The notes under the pieces: generated by a model | What the model was told of the DNA's origin: nothing | Databases searched by the model: none | Seen by the model: only the letters and a program-made list of their open reading frames with translations | Made by a program: the position numbers and the translations under genes | Part shown: positions 20,855-31,577 of the stretch, in pieces | Layout: every line of letters starts with the position of its first letter | How positions within the stretch are numbered: the first letter of the stretch is position 1 | Source: Streptacidiphilus fuscans | GTDB lineage: Bacteria; Actinomycetota; Actinomycetes; Streptomycetales; Streptomycetaceae | Length of the DNA stretch: 64,000 nt | Assembly: GCF_015690355.1 (NCBI RefSeq) | Contig: NZ_JADPRT010000003.1 | Span: 400,474-464,473 of the forward strand | Reading direction: 5' to 3'

Positions 20855-21048
20855 CATCTGCCGCGTATCCACCCAATCAAAGAGCATGCCCCGCGAATCG
20901 CGCCCAGGCGCGCTGAACGGCGGGAAAAGCCGTGGCAATCTCCTCGGGCGGCCCCCGGCCTGCCCCCTGCCGGTCCCGCTTTGGGAGGTCGTGCACAGCC
21001 CGTGCGAGGATTCGTCCCGTCAGAAGTCGGAAGCACGGAAGGCACATC

Positions 21049-21573
21049 GTGGCCCAGGAACTGTTCGCCACCCTCCACACCAACCACGGGGACATCGTGG
21101 TCAAGCTCTTCCAGTTCCATGCCCCCAAGACGGTGGCGAACTTCGTCGAGCTGGCCGAGGGCAGCCGCGAGTGGACCCACCCGGGCACCGGCGCCAAGAC
21201 CACCGACAAGCTCTACGACGGGACGATCTTCCACCGGGTGATCTCCGGCTTCATGATCCAGGGCGGCGACCCGCTGGGGATCGGCGTGGGCGGCCCGGGC
21301 TACGAGTTCGGCGACGAGATCCACCCCGAGCTGAGCTTCGACCGTCCCTACCTGCTGGCCATGGCCAACGCCGGTCCGGGCACCAACGGCTCGCAGTTCT
21401 TCGTCACGGTCGCCCCGACCACCTGGCTGAACCGCAAGCACACCATCTTCGGCGAGGTCGCGGACGACGCCTCCAAGCGGGTCGTGGACGCCGTCGCCGC
21501 ACTGCCGACCGGCCGCAACGACCGCCCGGCCGAGGACGTCGTCATCGAGTCGGTGGAGATCACCCGCAGCTGA
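21049..21573 (+). CDS. Peptidyl-prolyl cis-trans isomerase (cyclophilin)
   Basis: 174 aa from a GTG with GGAAGG upstream; a longer reading would add a non-conserved Arg-rich head. It speeds proline isomerisation during protein folding. Cyclophilin signatures are clear: FHRVISGFMIQGGDP with the catalytic Arg, LLAMANAGPGTNGSQFFV, and HTIFGEVADD. There is no signal peptide, so it is cytoplasmic. It is single-domain and of normal length. Confidence 0.95.
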   Translation: MAQELFATLHTNHGDIVVKLFQFHAPKTVANFVELAEGSREWTHPGTGAKTTDKLYDGTIFHRVISGFMIQGGDPLGIGVGGPGYEFGDEIHPELSFDRPYLLAMANAGPGTNGSQFFVTVAPTTWLNRKHTIFGEVADDASKRVVDAVAALPTGRNDRPAEDVVIESVEITRS

Positions 21574-21778
21574 CGCCCACCGCCGGCGTCCACCACTGAC
21601 GTCCAGCCCGGGATCCGGATTAACGGGATTCACAGGGTCGGCTCTCATGGCCCAGTCCCCGCGTGAGGGAGACTGGGCCTTGTCGCGTTCGTCGTCCACA
21701 GCAGGTGCCCAGTCTGTGGCCCAATCCCAGCGAGGACCTTCAGTCGTGAGCGCTTATCCCGGAGGAGAGTCGACGGTC

Positions 21779-22594
21779 ATGCTGCCGGACTGCTATCGGC
21801 ATCCCGGGCGCGAGACCGGTGTGCACTGCTCGCGCTGCGAGAAGCCGGTCTGCCCCGAGTGCCGGGTGGACGCGGCGGTCGGATTCCACTGTCTCGACTG
21901 CGCGAACCAGTCCCGTGCCTCGGTACGGACCACCGCGCCGCGCACCCAGTACGGCGGCCGGGTCGCCCGGGACGGCGCGCTCGTCACCAAGCTGATCATC
22001 GCCGTCAACGTGGTGGTCTGGCTGCTCGCCTTCACCGGCGGGGACGCCTTCGTCTCGCGTTGGATCCTGCAGGGCGACGCCGTGGCCACCAGCGGCGAGT
22101 GGTACCGGGTGATCACCTCGATCTTCCTGCACCAGCAGATCCTGCACATCGCCCTGAACATGTGGTCGCTGTGGGTGCTCGGGCCGTACGTGGAGCAGGC
22201 GCTGGGGCGTCTGCGCTACCTCACGCTCTACCTGCTGGCCGGGCTCGGCGGCTCGGCGCTGGTGATGCTGCTGGCGCCGGCGGAGCCGGTGCTGGGGGCG
22301 TCCGGGGCGATCTTCGGTCTGTTCGGCGCGGTGATCGTGATCCACCGGCACCGGGGCTACCAGCTCGGGCCGATCATGGCGGTGCTGCTGGTCAACCTGG
22401 TCGCCACGTTCACGATCAGCGGCATCGCCTGGCAGGCGCACATCGGCGGCCTGGTCGTCGGCGGCCTGATCGCCGCGGGCTACGCCTACGCCCCGGCGGT
22501 CCGCCGCAACGCCGTGCAGGCCGCCGTGGTGGTGGCCGCCGCGCTGCTGGTGGCCGGGGTCAGCCTGGTCGCAGTCACGCAGATCACTGGATGA
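21779..22594 (+). CDS. Rhomboid family intramembrane serine protease with zinc finger
   Basis: 271 aa from the ATG at 21779, with GGAGGAG 11 bases upstream; a GTG at 21746 is an alternative. The N-terminal ~45 residues hold a B-box-like zinc finger (CYRHP, HCSRCEKPVCPEC, FHCLDC). The rest is a six-helix rhomboid domain: HIALNMWSLWVLGP, then GASGAIFGLFGAV with the catalytic Ser, and AHIGGLVVGG with the catalytic His. It cleaves membrane proteins within the bilayer; the substrate is unknown. This zinc-finger/rhomboid arrangement is typical for actinobacteria. Confidence 0.93.
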   Translation: MLPDCYRHPGRETGVHCSRCEKPVCPECRVDAAVGFHCLDCANQSRASVRTTAPRTQYGGRVARDGALVTKLIIAVNVVVWLLAFTGGDAFVSRWILQGDAVATSGEWYRVITSIFLHQQILHIALNMWSLWVLGPYVEQALGRLRYLTLYLLAGLGGSALVMLLAPAEPVLGASGAIFGLFGAVIVIHRHRGYQLGPIMAVLLVNLVATFTISGIAWQAHIGGLVVGGLIAAGYAYAPAVRRNAVQAAVVVAAALLVAGVSLVAVTQITG

Positions 22595-22660
22595 GCCAGA
22601 TCACCGGCTGAAGCCACCTCGTCGCACCGGGTTTTCACCGGGTTTTCCACAGGCAGAACG

Positions 22661-22690
22661 AAGAGGCCCGCACACCTGTGCGGGCCTCTT
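22661..22690. terminator. Bidirectional terminator between rhomboid and crgA
   Basis: AAGAGGCCCGCAC pairs perfectly with its complement around an ACCT loop, with A and T residues at the two outer ends, between converging genes. Confidence 0.85.
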
Positions 22691-22856
22691 TCGTGTGACC
22701 TTCGCTACGCGTGTCCACCTGCGGACCGTTCCGCAACCGCCGAGTGGGGGAGCGGTGTGCCGGATCAAGTTATCCACAGATAGTCAGGGTTTTTCCCCAG
22801 TGTGGACAGCCCTGTGGATAATGCCGCAGGAGACGTGGATGACGGCGGCTGCGCCG

Positions 22857-23111
22857 CTACTTCCACTGGGTCGAGACGGCGAATCCCCCGGCGATGAAGC
22901 CGAAGCCGACGACGATGTTCCAGTTGCCCAGCGCACTGATCGGGTACGCGGCACTGGTCACGTAGTAGAGGACGATCCACACCAGCCCGACCAGGAAAAG
23001 CCCCAGCATCAGCGGTGCGATGTAGCCGCGACCGGACTTCAGCTTGACCGGTGTCGCGGTCTGGGTCGGCGGGGTGTAGTCCGACTTCTTGCGGATGCGT
23101 GACTTCGGCAC
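22857..23111 (-). CDS. crgA: Cell division protein CrgA
   Basis: 84 aa from a GTG with GGGAG upstream. CrgA is a small two-helix membrane protein that recruits or restrains division proteins (FtsZ, FtsQ, FtsI) in actinobacteria. Seen here: [14 protein letters not shown] at the N-terminus, helix 1 ([21 protein letters not shown]), helix 2 ([17 protein letters not shown]) and the C-terminal WK. The length is normal. It is divergent from the DUF881 gene, the conserved order. Confidence 0.95.
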   Translation of the reverse strand: MPKSRIRKKSDYTPPTQTATPVKLKSGRGYIAPLMLGLFLVGLVWIVLYYVTSAAYPISALGNWNIVVGFGFIAGGFAVSTQWK

Positions 23112-23258
23112 GAGAAGGGCTCCCGGAGACTGTGGGCCAACAGCAGGTGCGGCAGCTTCGAGCAGGCACCCGGCCGGATCGAGCTGGACCGGGCACCGCA
23201 CACTACGCCAGCGTCCGTTAGCGTAGTGGCTCCAGGAGTCAGAAGGAGATAAGGGTAC

Positions 23259-24068
23259 GTGTCTGATTCCCGAGAAGTTCCGCCGCTGCCGCAAAATCCT
23301 TCCGAAGAGGGAACCGAGGCGGTAGCCGCCCCGAAGCCGCGCCGGAAGCGATATGTCGGGCGTGCCCTGAGCTGTCTGGTCTTCGGCCTGGCCGGCTTTC
23401 TCTGCTACGCCGGTGCCCACGCCTCGCACGGCACCGACCTCCGCAACGACAACACCCTCCTGCGCCTGTCCGACCTGATAGAGCAGCGCAGCCAGCAGAA
23501 CGCGCAGGCGGACGCCTCGCTCGCGGCGCTGCGCGCCCAGATCGACCAGCTCGCCCAGCAGCACGCCCAGAACCCCGCCGACGCCGCCAAGCTGGCGGCG
23601 CTGGAGAAGGCCGCCGGTCTCGACCCGCTCGCCGGCGCCGGGCTCACCGTCACGCTCGACGACGCACCGCCGGACGCCACCGCGCGGATCCCCGGGGTTC
23701 CCCAGCCGCAGCCCGACGACCTGGTCATCCACCAGCAGGACCTGCAGGCCGTGGTCAACGCGCTGTGGCGGGGCGGCGCGACCGGGGTCCAGGTCCAGGA
23801 CCAGCGGCTGATCTCCACCAGCGCGGTGCGCTGCGTCGGCAACCAGCTGATCCTGCAGGGCCGGGTCTACTCCCCGCCGTACGTGATCAAGGCGGTCGGA
23901 TCGCCGCAGGCGCTGCTCACCGCGCTGAACGGGGACACCTATATCCAGACGTACCTGCAGTACGTGGCCGCGTACGGGCTCGGGTGGAAAGTCGATCAGT
24001 CGAAGGCGATGACTCTTCCCGCCTACTCGGGCACAGTGGACCTCCAAAACGCCACGGCGGGGAAGTAG
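23259..24068 (+). CDS. DUF881 family protein
   Basis: 269 aa, GTG start with AGGAG upstream. A basic N-terminus precedes one membrane helix ([20 protein letters not shown]). A coiled coil (residues ~60-120, [19 protein letters not shown] and so on) follows, and then the DUF881 domain ([48 protein letters not shown]). Members of this family are extracytoplasmic and lie next to crgA and division genes; one possible role is in the divisome or cell wall, but it is unproven. Confidence 0.9.
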   Translation: MSDSREVPPLPQNPSEEGTEAVAAPKPRRKRYVGRALSCLVFGLAGFLCYAGAHASHGTDLRNDNTLLRLSDLIEQRSQQNAQADASLAALRAQIDQLAQQHAQNPADAAKLAALEKAAGLDPLAGAGLTVTLDDAPPDATARIPGVPQPQPDDLVIHQQDLQAVVNALWRGGATGVQVQDQRLISTSAVRCVGNQLILQGRVYSPPYVIKAVGSPQALLTALNGDTYIQTYLQYVAAYGLGWKVDQSKAMTLPAYSGTVDLQNATAGK

Positions 24069-24124
24069 GGAACAGGCCCTGTGCCCGCTGCGGCCGGAGG
24101 GGTGCCGTAGGGGAGGGCCTGGAC

Positions 24125-24862
24125 GTGGGACGCGTCATCGGCCGGACGCTGGTCGAACTGTGCATCACCGTGGGCGCGCTCATCGTGCTGCTCACCTGCT
24201 ATCTGCTGTTCTGGACCGACATCTCCGCGAACAACGCCATGGCCGGTGAGCTCAGCCAGCTCCAGCAGCAGTGGAGTTCGGCGCAGGCCGCGTCGTCCGG
24301 TCAGGGGTCGGGGCAGCCGACGGACCAGCCGACGGTGGCGGCGTCGGGGACGACGCCGAGCCCCGCGCCCTCCCCGTCGCTGACGGCCTATCCGCCGGGC
24401 CAGGCCTTCGCCGTCCTCTACATCCCGCGGATGGGCGCGGACTGGAAGAAGCCGATCATCGAGGGTGTGGCCGAGACCGACCTGCAGAAGGGCATCGGCC
24501 ACTACACCGGCACCGCGGAGCCGGGCCAGCCGGGCAACTTCGCGCTGGCCGGGCACCGGCGGACGTGGGGCAACCCGTTCAACGACTTCCCGCTGCTGCG
24601 GCCGGGGGACAAGATCTTCATCGACGACGGCCACTACTGGTACGTCTACGTCCTGGACCGGGAGCCGTTCCGGACCCTGCCGACCGACATCCACGTGCTG
24701 GACCCGGTCCCGCCGGAGTCCGGATACACCACGCCGGGCTCGTATCTGACGCTCACCACCTGTGACCCGGCGTGGGGCCACAGCCACCGGCTGATCGAGT
24801 GGGGGCACCTGGTCTCCACCACCCCGGTCTCCCAGGGCCCGCCGCCCGGGGTGAACGCGTGA
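24125..24862 (+). CDS. Class E sortase
   Basis: 245 aa, GTG start behind GGGGAGGG. An N-terminal membrane helix ([19 protein letters not shown]), a Ser/Pro/Thr linker (~50-90) and a sortase domain are visible. The catalytic triad is His144 (LAGHRRTWG), Cys213 (LTTCDPAWG) and Arg222. Class E sortases of actinobacteria attach proteins bearing LAXTG-type signals to the cell wall, such as chaplins in Streptomyces. A second sortase is 1.2 kb downstream in the same run. Confidence 0.93.
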   Translation: MGRVIGRTLVELCITVGALIVLLTCYLLFWTDISANNAMAGELSQLQQQWSSAQAASSGQGSGQPTDQPTVAASGTTPSPAPSPSLTAYPPGQAFAVLYIPRMGADWKKPIIEGVAETDLQKGIGHYTGTAEPGQPGNFALAGHRRTWGNPFNDFPLLRPGDKIFIDDGHYWYVYVLDREPFRTLPTDIHVLDPVPPESGYTTPGSYLTLTTCDPAWGHSHRLIEWGHLVSTTPVSQGPPPGVNA

Positions 24863-24930
24863 ACGGCGCGGACCCGTGAACGGAGTGGACGCGTGAAGCG
24901 GGCACCTGAATGGCGTGGACGCGTGAACGG
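24851..24930 (+). repeat. Degenerate 17-bp tandem repeat at the sortase 3' end
   Basis: Units close to CCGTGAACGGAGTGGAC recur about four times, with one interrupted copy, across the stop codon of the first sortase gene and the spacer after it. The frame of the gene ends within the first unit. Confidence 0.6.
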
Positions 24931-25108
24931 GGAGTTCGTACAGGTGTTGGGGACCGCTGCGGGTGAGCGGGGCCGCTCTACCACCTCGGCTGTGAATCGT
25001 CCGAGGCTTGGAGCGATCCGACCGGCTGCGGGAAGGCCGACGGATAATCTGGTGCGGACGGAGCGAACAGTGACGGACAGGCACAGCGGACGGGAGTGAG
25101 GTCGGTCG

Positions 25109-25402
25109 ATGTACGGCTTTCTGTGGCGCAAGCTGCCCGGCAGCACACCCCTGCGCGCACTGCAGTGCCTGCTGCTCTTCCTCGCGGCTGTCTTCGTGCT
25201 GTTCCAGTTCGTCTTCCCGAAGCTGGAGCCGCTGCTCCCCTTCGGTGACGTGACAGTCAACGGCACCGGATCCGGGACGGGCACGAGCAGTACCGCGCCG
25301 CCCTCCCCCGGCCCGTCCGCGTCCACCCTCAACGGCGCGCCCCGCATCCCGGTCGTGGGCCCGGCCCTGAACCAGCACCAGAAGCACGGAGTCGCAGCCT
25401 GA
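25109..25402 (+). CDS. Conserved small membrane protein
   Basis: 97 aa, ATG start. It begins MYGFLWRKLPGSTPLRALQ, then has one membrane helix (CLLLFLAAVFVLFQFVFPKL) and a disordered Gly/Ser/Thr/Pro tail. Similar small proteins stand between sortase genes and pabA in Streptomyces. Its stop overlaps the pabA start (TGATG), so they are translationally coupled. The function is unknown. Confidence 0.85.
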   Translation: MYGFLWRKLPGSTPLRALQCLLLFLAAVFVLFQFVFPKLEPLLPFGDVTVNGTGSGTGTSSTAPPSPGPSASTLNGAPRIPVVGPALNQHQKHGVAA

Positions 25403-26076
25403 TGACCGCCGCCCGGATCTCCCCGCTCGACCGTCCCGCCCGGATCCTGGTCGTCGACAACTACGACAGCTTCGTCTTCAACCTGGTCCAGTACCTGTAC
25501 CAGCTGGGCGCGGAGTGCGAGGTGCTGCGCAACGACGAGGTCGACGTCGCCTCGGTGACCCGCGAGGCCTACGACGGTGTGCTGCTCTCCCCCGGCCCCG
25601 GCACGCCGGAGGAGGCCGGGGTCTGCGTCGAGATGGTGCACCACTGCGCCGGGATCGGCCTGCCGGTGTTCGGCGTCTGCCTCGGGCTCCAGTCGATCGC
25701 GGTCGCCTACGGCGCGGTGGTCGGCCGGGCGCCGGAGCTGCTGCACGGCAAGACCTCGCCGGTCAGCCACGAGGACGGCGGCGTCTTTGCCGGGCTCGCC
25801 TCGCCGCTGACGGCGACCCGCTACCACTCGCTGGCCGTCGACCGGGACACCGTTCCGGCGGAGCTGCACGTCACCGCGTGGACCGACAGCGGCATCATCA
25901 TGGGCCTGAAGCACCGTGAACTCCCGGTCGAGGGCGTCCAGTTCCACCCGGAGTCGGTGCTCACCGAGGGCGGCCACCGGATGCTCGCCAACTGGCTGGC
26001 GGCCTGCGGCGACGCCGAGGCCGTGGCCCGATCGGCCGGGCTGGCCCCGGTGATCGGCCGGGCGGCGGTCGCGTGA
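25402..26076 (+). CDS. pabA: Aminodeoxychorismate/anthranilate synthase glutaminase
   Basis: 224 aa. A class I glutamine amidotransferase that supplies ammonia to chorismate for p-aminobenzoate (folate) or anthranilate synthesis. The triad is Cys93 (GVCLGLQ), His182 and Glu184 (QFHPESVLTEGG), and the oxyanion region is LLSPGPGTPEEAG. VVDNYDSFVFNLVQYL is the typical N-terminus of PabA/TrpG. No synthase subunit is adjacent, which fits PabA in this conserved location. It overlaps both neighbours. Confidence 0.9.
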   Translation: MTAARISPLDRPARILVVDNYDSFVFNLVQYLYQLGAECEVLRNDEVDVASVTREAYDGVLLSPGPGTPEEAGVCVEMVHHCAGIGLPVFGVCLGLQSIAVAYGAVVGRAPELLHGKTSPVSHEDGGVFAGLASPLTATRYHSLAVDRDTVPAELHVTAWTDSGIIMGLKHRELPVEGVQFHPESVLTEGGHRMLANWLAACGDAEAVARSAGLAPVIGRAAVA

Positions 26077-27020
26077 CCGCGCTGCGCCCGGAGTTCGGGG
26101 CGCAGAACGAGTACGGCGACGAGCCCGGTGCGGATCCCGCCGTGCCCGCGTACGACCCGGCGGACGTGGAGAGTTGGGCGCTCGACGAGTCGACCCTGCA
26201 ACTGCGCGTCCCGCCTGCGGCACCCGCAGGAAGCCCCACAGGAGGTCTCGGAGCAGGTCCCGGGGGCAGGACGGGGTCGCGCTCCGGCGGCAGGGCGGCC
26301 CGGCGGCGCGCGGAGAAGCGGCGCAAGGACGGACCGGGCATCATCGCGGTCCGCGTCTTCGGCGAGATGATGATCACCTTCGGCGCGGTGATGATCCTCT
26401 TCGTGGTCTACCAGCTGTGGTGGACCAACGTGCGGGCGGACGACTACGCCCACGCGCAGGAGTCGACGCTGCAGCAGCAGTGGGGCGGACAGTCCGGCTC
26501 CGGCACGCATCCGGCGTATCCGTCGTCGTTCCCGTTCGGGACCAAGTTCGCGATCATCTACATCCCCAAGCTGGACGTGGAGACGCCGATCGCGGAGGGC
26601 ACCGACAAGCAGTCGATCCTCGACAACGGCATGGTCGGCCACTACACCGGCGCTCAGGAGACGGCGTTCCCGTGGGACGCCACCGGCAACTTCGCCCTGG
26701 CCGGTCACCGCAACACGCACGGTGAGCCGTTCCGCTACATCCCGAGGCTGGTCCCGGGGGACAAGATCGTCGTCGAGACCGCGTACGACTGGTACACCTA
26801 CGAGGTCACCAGCCAGCTGCCGCAGACCTCGCCGGACAACGTCGGTGTCATCGCCCCGGTCCCGCCGCAGAGCGGCTTCACCAAGCCGGGCCGCTACATC
26901 ACGCTGACGACGTGCACGCCGGAGTTCACCTCCACCTACCGGATGGCGGTCTGGGGACGGATGATCCAGGACCTGCCCAAGAGCGAGGGCGTCAAGCCCG
27001 CTGCCCTGAACGGCGGTTGA
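26073..27020 (+). CDS. Class E sortase (second)
   Basis: 315 aa, GTG start overlapping the pabA stop (GTGA). A disordered cytoplasmic head with a basic cluster (GGRAARRRAEKRRK) leads into a membrane helix (residues ~98-116). The sortase domain has His212 (LAGHRNTHGEP), Cys281 (LTTCTPEF) and Arg290 (TYRMAVWG). It shares the layout of the first sortase but has a longer N-terminus. The genes from the first sortase to this one read in one direction and probably form an operon. Confidence 0.93.
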   Translation: MTALRPEFGAQNEYGDEPGADPAVPAYDPADVESWALDESTLQLRVPPAAPAGSPTGGLGAGPGGRTGSRSGGRAARRRAEKRRKDGPGIIAVRVFGEMMITFGAVMILFVVYQLWWTNVRADDYAHAQESTLQQQWGGQSGSGTHPAYPSSFPFGTKFAIIYIPKLDVETPIAEGTDKQSILDNGMVGHYTGAQETAFPWDATGNFALAGHRNTHGEPFRYIPRLVPGDKIVVETAYDWYTYEVTSQLPQTSPDNVGVIAPVPPQSGFTKPGRYITLTTCTPEFTSTYRMAVWGRMIQDLPKSEGVKPAALNGG

Positions 27021-27043
27021 GCCGCACCCGCAGGTGGGGTCGT

Positions 27044-27727
27044 TCAGGCGGAGCGGAGCCGCCACACGGTCGTGTGCTTGACGTCCGCGTCCTCCAGTTC
27101 GCGTTGGACCGGCACCGGGTAGTCGGCCAGCGCGTCGAACTCGGTACGCGGCAGGTAGGCGCGGCCCGGGTCGCCGACCAGGGCGGTCGTGCCCAGCGGC
27201 CGGGCCCGCTGGAGGAAGGCCAACACCCGTGTGGCCATGGTGCGTTCGTAGAACGCGTCGCCCACCAGGATCACGTCGAGCCCGCCGAGCTGTGCGGCCA
27301 GCGCCGCCGGGTCGGCGTCCAGGACGTCACCCAGGGTCGGGCCGACGGCCACGTCGTTGGCGGCCGCGTTGAGGGCCAGGGCGGTCAGGGCCAGCGGGTC
27401 GATCTCGCTGACCGCCACGCTCGCCGCGCCCGCGCGCAGAGCGGCGACGGCGACGAGGCCGGAGCCGGAGGCGAGGTCGAGCACCCGGCGGCCCGCGACG
27501 GTGTCCGGGTGGTCCAGGACGTGCCGGGCCAGCGCCAGTCCGCCGGCCCAGGCCTGGGCCCAGAAGGGCGGTGGGGGATTGCTGGTCCCGCCGGCGGACT
27601 CGGTCTCCGACCACAGGTCGAAGACCTGGTCGGCGAGGTGCAGCCGCACCTCGGGGACGAAGGGGTTGGCCGACAGTCGGGTGTGGGTCCGGATCAGGTC
27701 CGCCATGGTGCTCAGGCTCACGCTCAC
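27044..27727 (-). CDS. Class I SAM-dependent methyltransferase
   Basis: 227 aa, GTG start. The SAM-binding motif I is VLDLASGSGLVAVAA (residues ~90-104), followed by an acidic strand (AVSEIDPLAL) and a GDAFYE motif in the place of the usual catalytic NPP-type signature. The FWAQAWAGGLALARH segment before motif I is typical of the METTL21/PrmA-like protein-lysine methyltransferases. The substrate cannot be told. It converges on the second sortase gene, 23 bases apart. Confidence 0.85.
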   Translation of the reverse strand: MSVSLSTMADLIRTHTRLSANPFVPEVRLHLADQVFDLWSETESAGGTSNPPPPFWAQAWAGGLALARHVLDHPDTVAGRRVLDLASGSGLVAVAALRAGAASVAVSEIDPLALTALALNAAANDVAVGPTLGDVLDADPAALAAQLGGLDVILVGDAFYERTMATRVLAFLQRARPLGTTALVGDPGRAYLPRTEFDALADYPVPVQRELEDADVKHTTVWRLRSA

Positions 27728-27832
27728 GGCGCCAAGTCTGGTGATCCGTCAAGGCGGTGACAAGCCGTAGGCAAGGCAGTGACAAGGCGGCGGTGAGCCG
27801 GCGGCAAGGCGGCGGCACAGCGGAAGGCGGGA

Positions 27833-27876
27833 CGAAGGAGCGCCCGGGGACCAGACGGTCCCCGGGCGCTCCTTCG
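27833..27876. terminator. Strong hairpin terminator behind pknB
   Basis: Perfect 20-bp arms starting CGAAGGAGCGCC around an AGAC loop. It lies 18 bases after the pknB stop codon on the minus strand and would end the pknB-fhaA operon. Confidence 0.88.
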
Positions 27877-27894
27877 GTGTCGCTCTGCGTGGCG

Positions 27895-29832
<1,938 letters not shown>

Positions 29833-30071
29833 GGTTCGAGCCCTCTCCCTCTCCAGTCTGCCCAGCCCGGCTTCGTATCGATGGCGCAGTCGGACAGACC
29901 GCTGCTGGCGGATACGCTACCGGGCTCGGAAGTCAAAGCGGGCCCACCGAGCGACCTGATACAAGACTGGAATACGTCTGCGCTGGACGAATGCGGCAAA
30001 CGTGTCGTCGGTCACCCGCATCATCCGGACCCGGTCGGAGGATACCCACCCGGGGTGTGCTCTCGGGGGCT

Positions 30072-31529
30072 TTACTGCACGTACGCCTGCATCATCGCCT
30101 TGGCGATCGGGCCGCCCAGCATCATGCCGGAGATGTCGCCGCGCTGCGTGTCGCTGTTCTCGACGACGACCGCGACGGCGATCTCCTTGCCGTTCGAGCC
30201 CTTGGCCCAGGAGACGAACCAGGCGTAGGGGTTGTCCGAGTTGTTCATGCCGTGCTGGGCGGTACCGGTCTTGCCGCCGACGGTGACGCCGGGGATCTGG
30301 GCCGTGGTGCCGGTGCCGTTCTGGACCACGTTGATCATCATGTTCTGGACCTGCTGCGCCACGTCCGGCGTCGTCGCCTGGGACAGCTGCTTGGGCTGCC
30401 ACTGCGAGACCACCGAGTTGTTGGCGGCGCGCTCCTCGGAGACCAGGTACGGCTGCATCAGCGAGCCGTTGTTGGCGATCGCGGCGGAGACCATGGCCAT
30501 CTGCAGCGGCGTGGCGCGGGTGTCGTACTGGCCGATGGAGGACAGCGCGGTCTGCGCCTGGTTCATGTTCGAGTCGAAGTTGCTGCCGGAGACACCGACC
30601 GGGATGGTCAGGTTGGAGTTGTTGAAGCCGAACTTCTGCGCTTCCTGGAGCATCCGCGAGGGGCCGATCTCCGCGCCCAGCTTGCCGAAGACCGTGTTGC
30701 AGGACAGTGCCAGCGCCGTGTTGAGCGAGGCGTTGGTGCAGCCCGTGTCCCCGGCCTCGTTGGGCAGCGGAGTCGTGGTGCCCGGCAGCATGTACGGGTT
30801 CGGCGAGTCGGTGGACGCGTCGATGTTGGTGATCTGGCCGGTCTCCAGCGCCGCGGCGGCGGTGACCAGCTTGAAGGTCGAGCCCGGCGGGTAGGTCTGG
30901 CGCAGCGCCCGGTTCAGCATCGGCTGGTTCGGGTCGTTCTGCAGGTTCGTCCAGTTCTTGGCGAAGTCGCTGGTGACCCCGGCGATGCTGGTCGGGTCGT
31001 AGGACGGGACGCTGACCAGGCCGAGGATCGCGCCGGTGGTCGGGTCGAGGGCGACCGCGGCGCCCGTCTTGCCCTGGAGGCCGTTCCAGGCCGCCTGCTG
31101 CACCTTGGGGTCGATCGTGGTGACCACGTCGCCGCCCTGCTTCTGCTTGCCCGTCAGCATGTCCAGCGTGTTGCCGATGAAGAGGCGCGAGTCCGTCCCG
31201 GACAGGATCGGGTTCTCGACGTTCTCCAGCAGGTTGCTGCCGTACGCCTGCGAGTCGAAGCCGGTGACCGGCGCGTACATCGGGCCGTTCACGTAGGCCC
31301 GGCGGTACTTGTAGTAGTTGCCGTTGACCAGCAGGTTCTTGGTGATCGGCTGGCCGCCGACGATGATGTCGCCGCGCGGGTAGCTGTACTCCTCGATGAT
31401 CGTCCGCTTGTTGTGGACGTTGGCGTTCAGCGCGCTCGCGTCCAGGCCCTGGACCCAGTTGGCCCGGATCATCAGTGCCAGCACCAGGAGCAGGCAGAAC
31501 ACGGAGACCCTGCGGATCGGCTTGTTCAC
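30072..31529 (-). CDS. pbpA: Penicillin-binding protein (class B transpeptidase)
   Basis: 485 aa from a GTG with GGAG upstream. It has an N-terminal membrane anchor (VSVFCLLLVLALMIRANWVQ), a dimerisation-type region and a transpeptidase domain with STFK (catalytic Ser), SCN and KTGTAQ motifs. Partner of the adjacent RodA/FtsW glycosyltransferase in septal or lateral peptidoglycan synthesis. Length and motifs match PbpA of actinobacteria, which is next to rodA in this locus. The 239 bases before pknB contain nothing recognisable. Confidence 0.96.
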   Translation of the reverse strand: MNKPIRRVSVFCLLLVLALMIRANWVQGLDASALNANVHNKRTIIEEYSYPRGDIIVGGQPITKNLLVNGNYYKYRRAYVNGPMYAPVTGFDSQAYGSNLLENVENPILSGTDSRLFIGNTLDMLTGKQKQGGDVVTTIDPKVQQAAWNGLQGKTGAAVALDPTTGAILGLVSVPSYDPTSIAGVTSDFAKNWTNLQNDPNQPMLNRALRQTYPPGSTFKLVTAAAALETGQITNIDASTDSPNPYMLPGTTTPLPNEAGDTGCTNASLNTALALSCNTVFGKLGAEIGPSRMLQEAQKFGFNNSNLTIPVGVSGSNFDSNMNQAQTALSSIGQYDTRATPLQMAMVSAAIANNGSLMQPYLVSEERAANNSVVSQWQPKQLSQATTPDVAQQVQNMMINVVQNGTGTTAQIPGVTVGGKTGTAQHGMNNSDNPYAWFVSWAKGSNGKEIAVAVVVENSDTQRGDISGMMLGGPIAKAMMQAYVQ

Positions 31530-31577
31530 GGTGCGCTCACTCCGGTCGTCGACAGTTACGGCACGATACAACGACGG

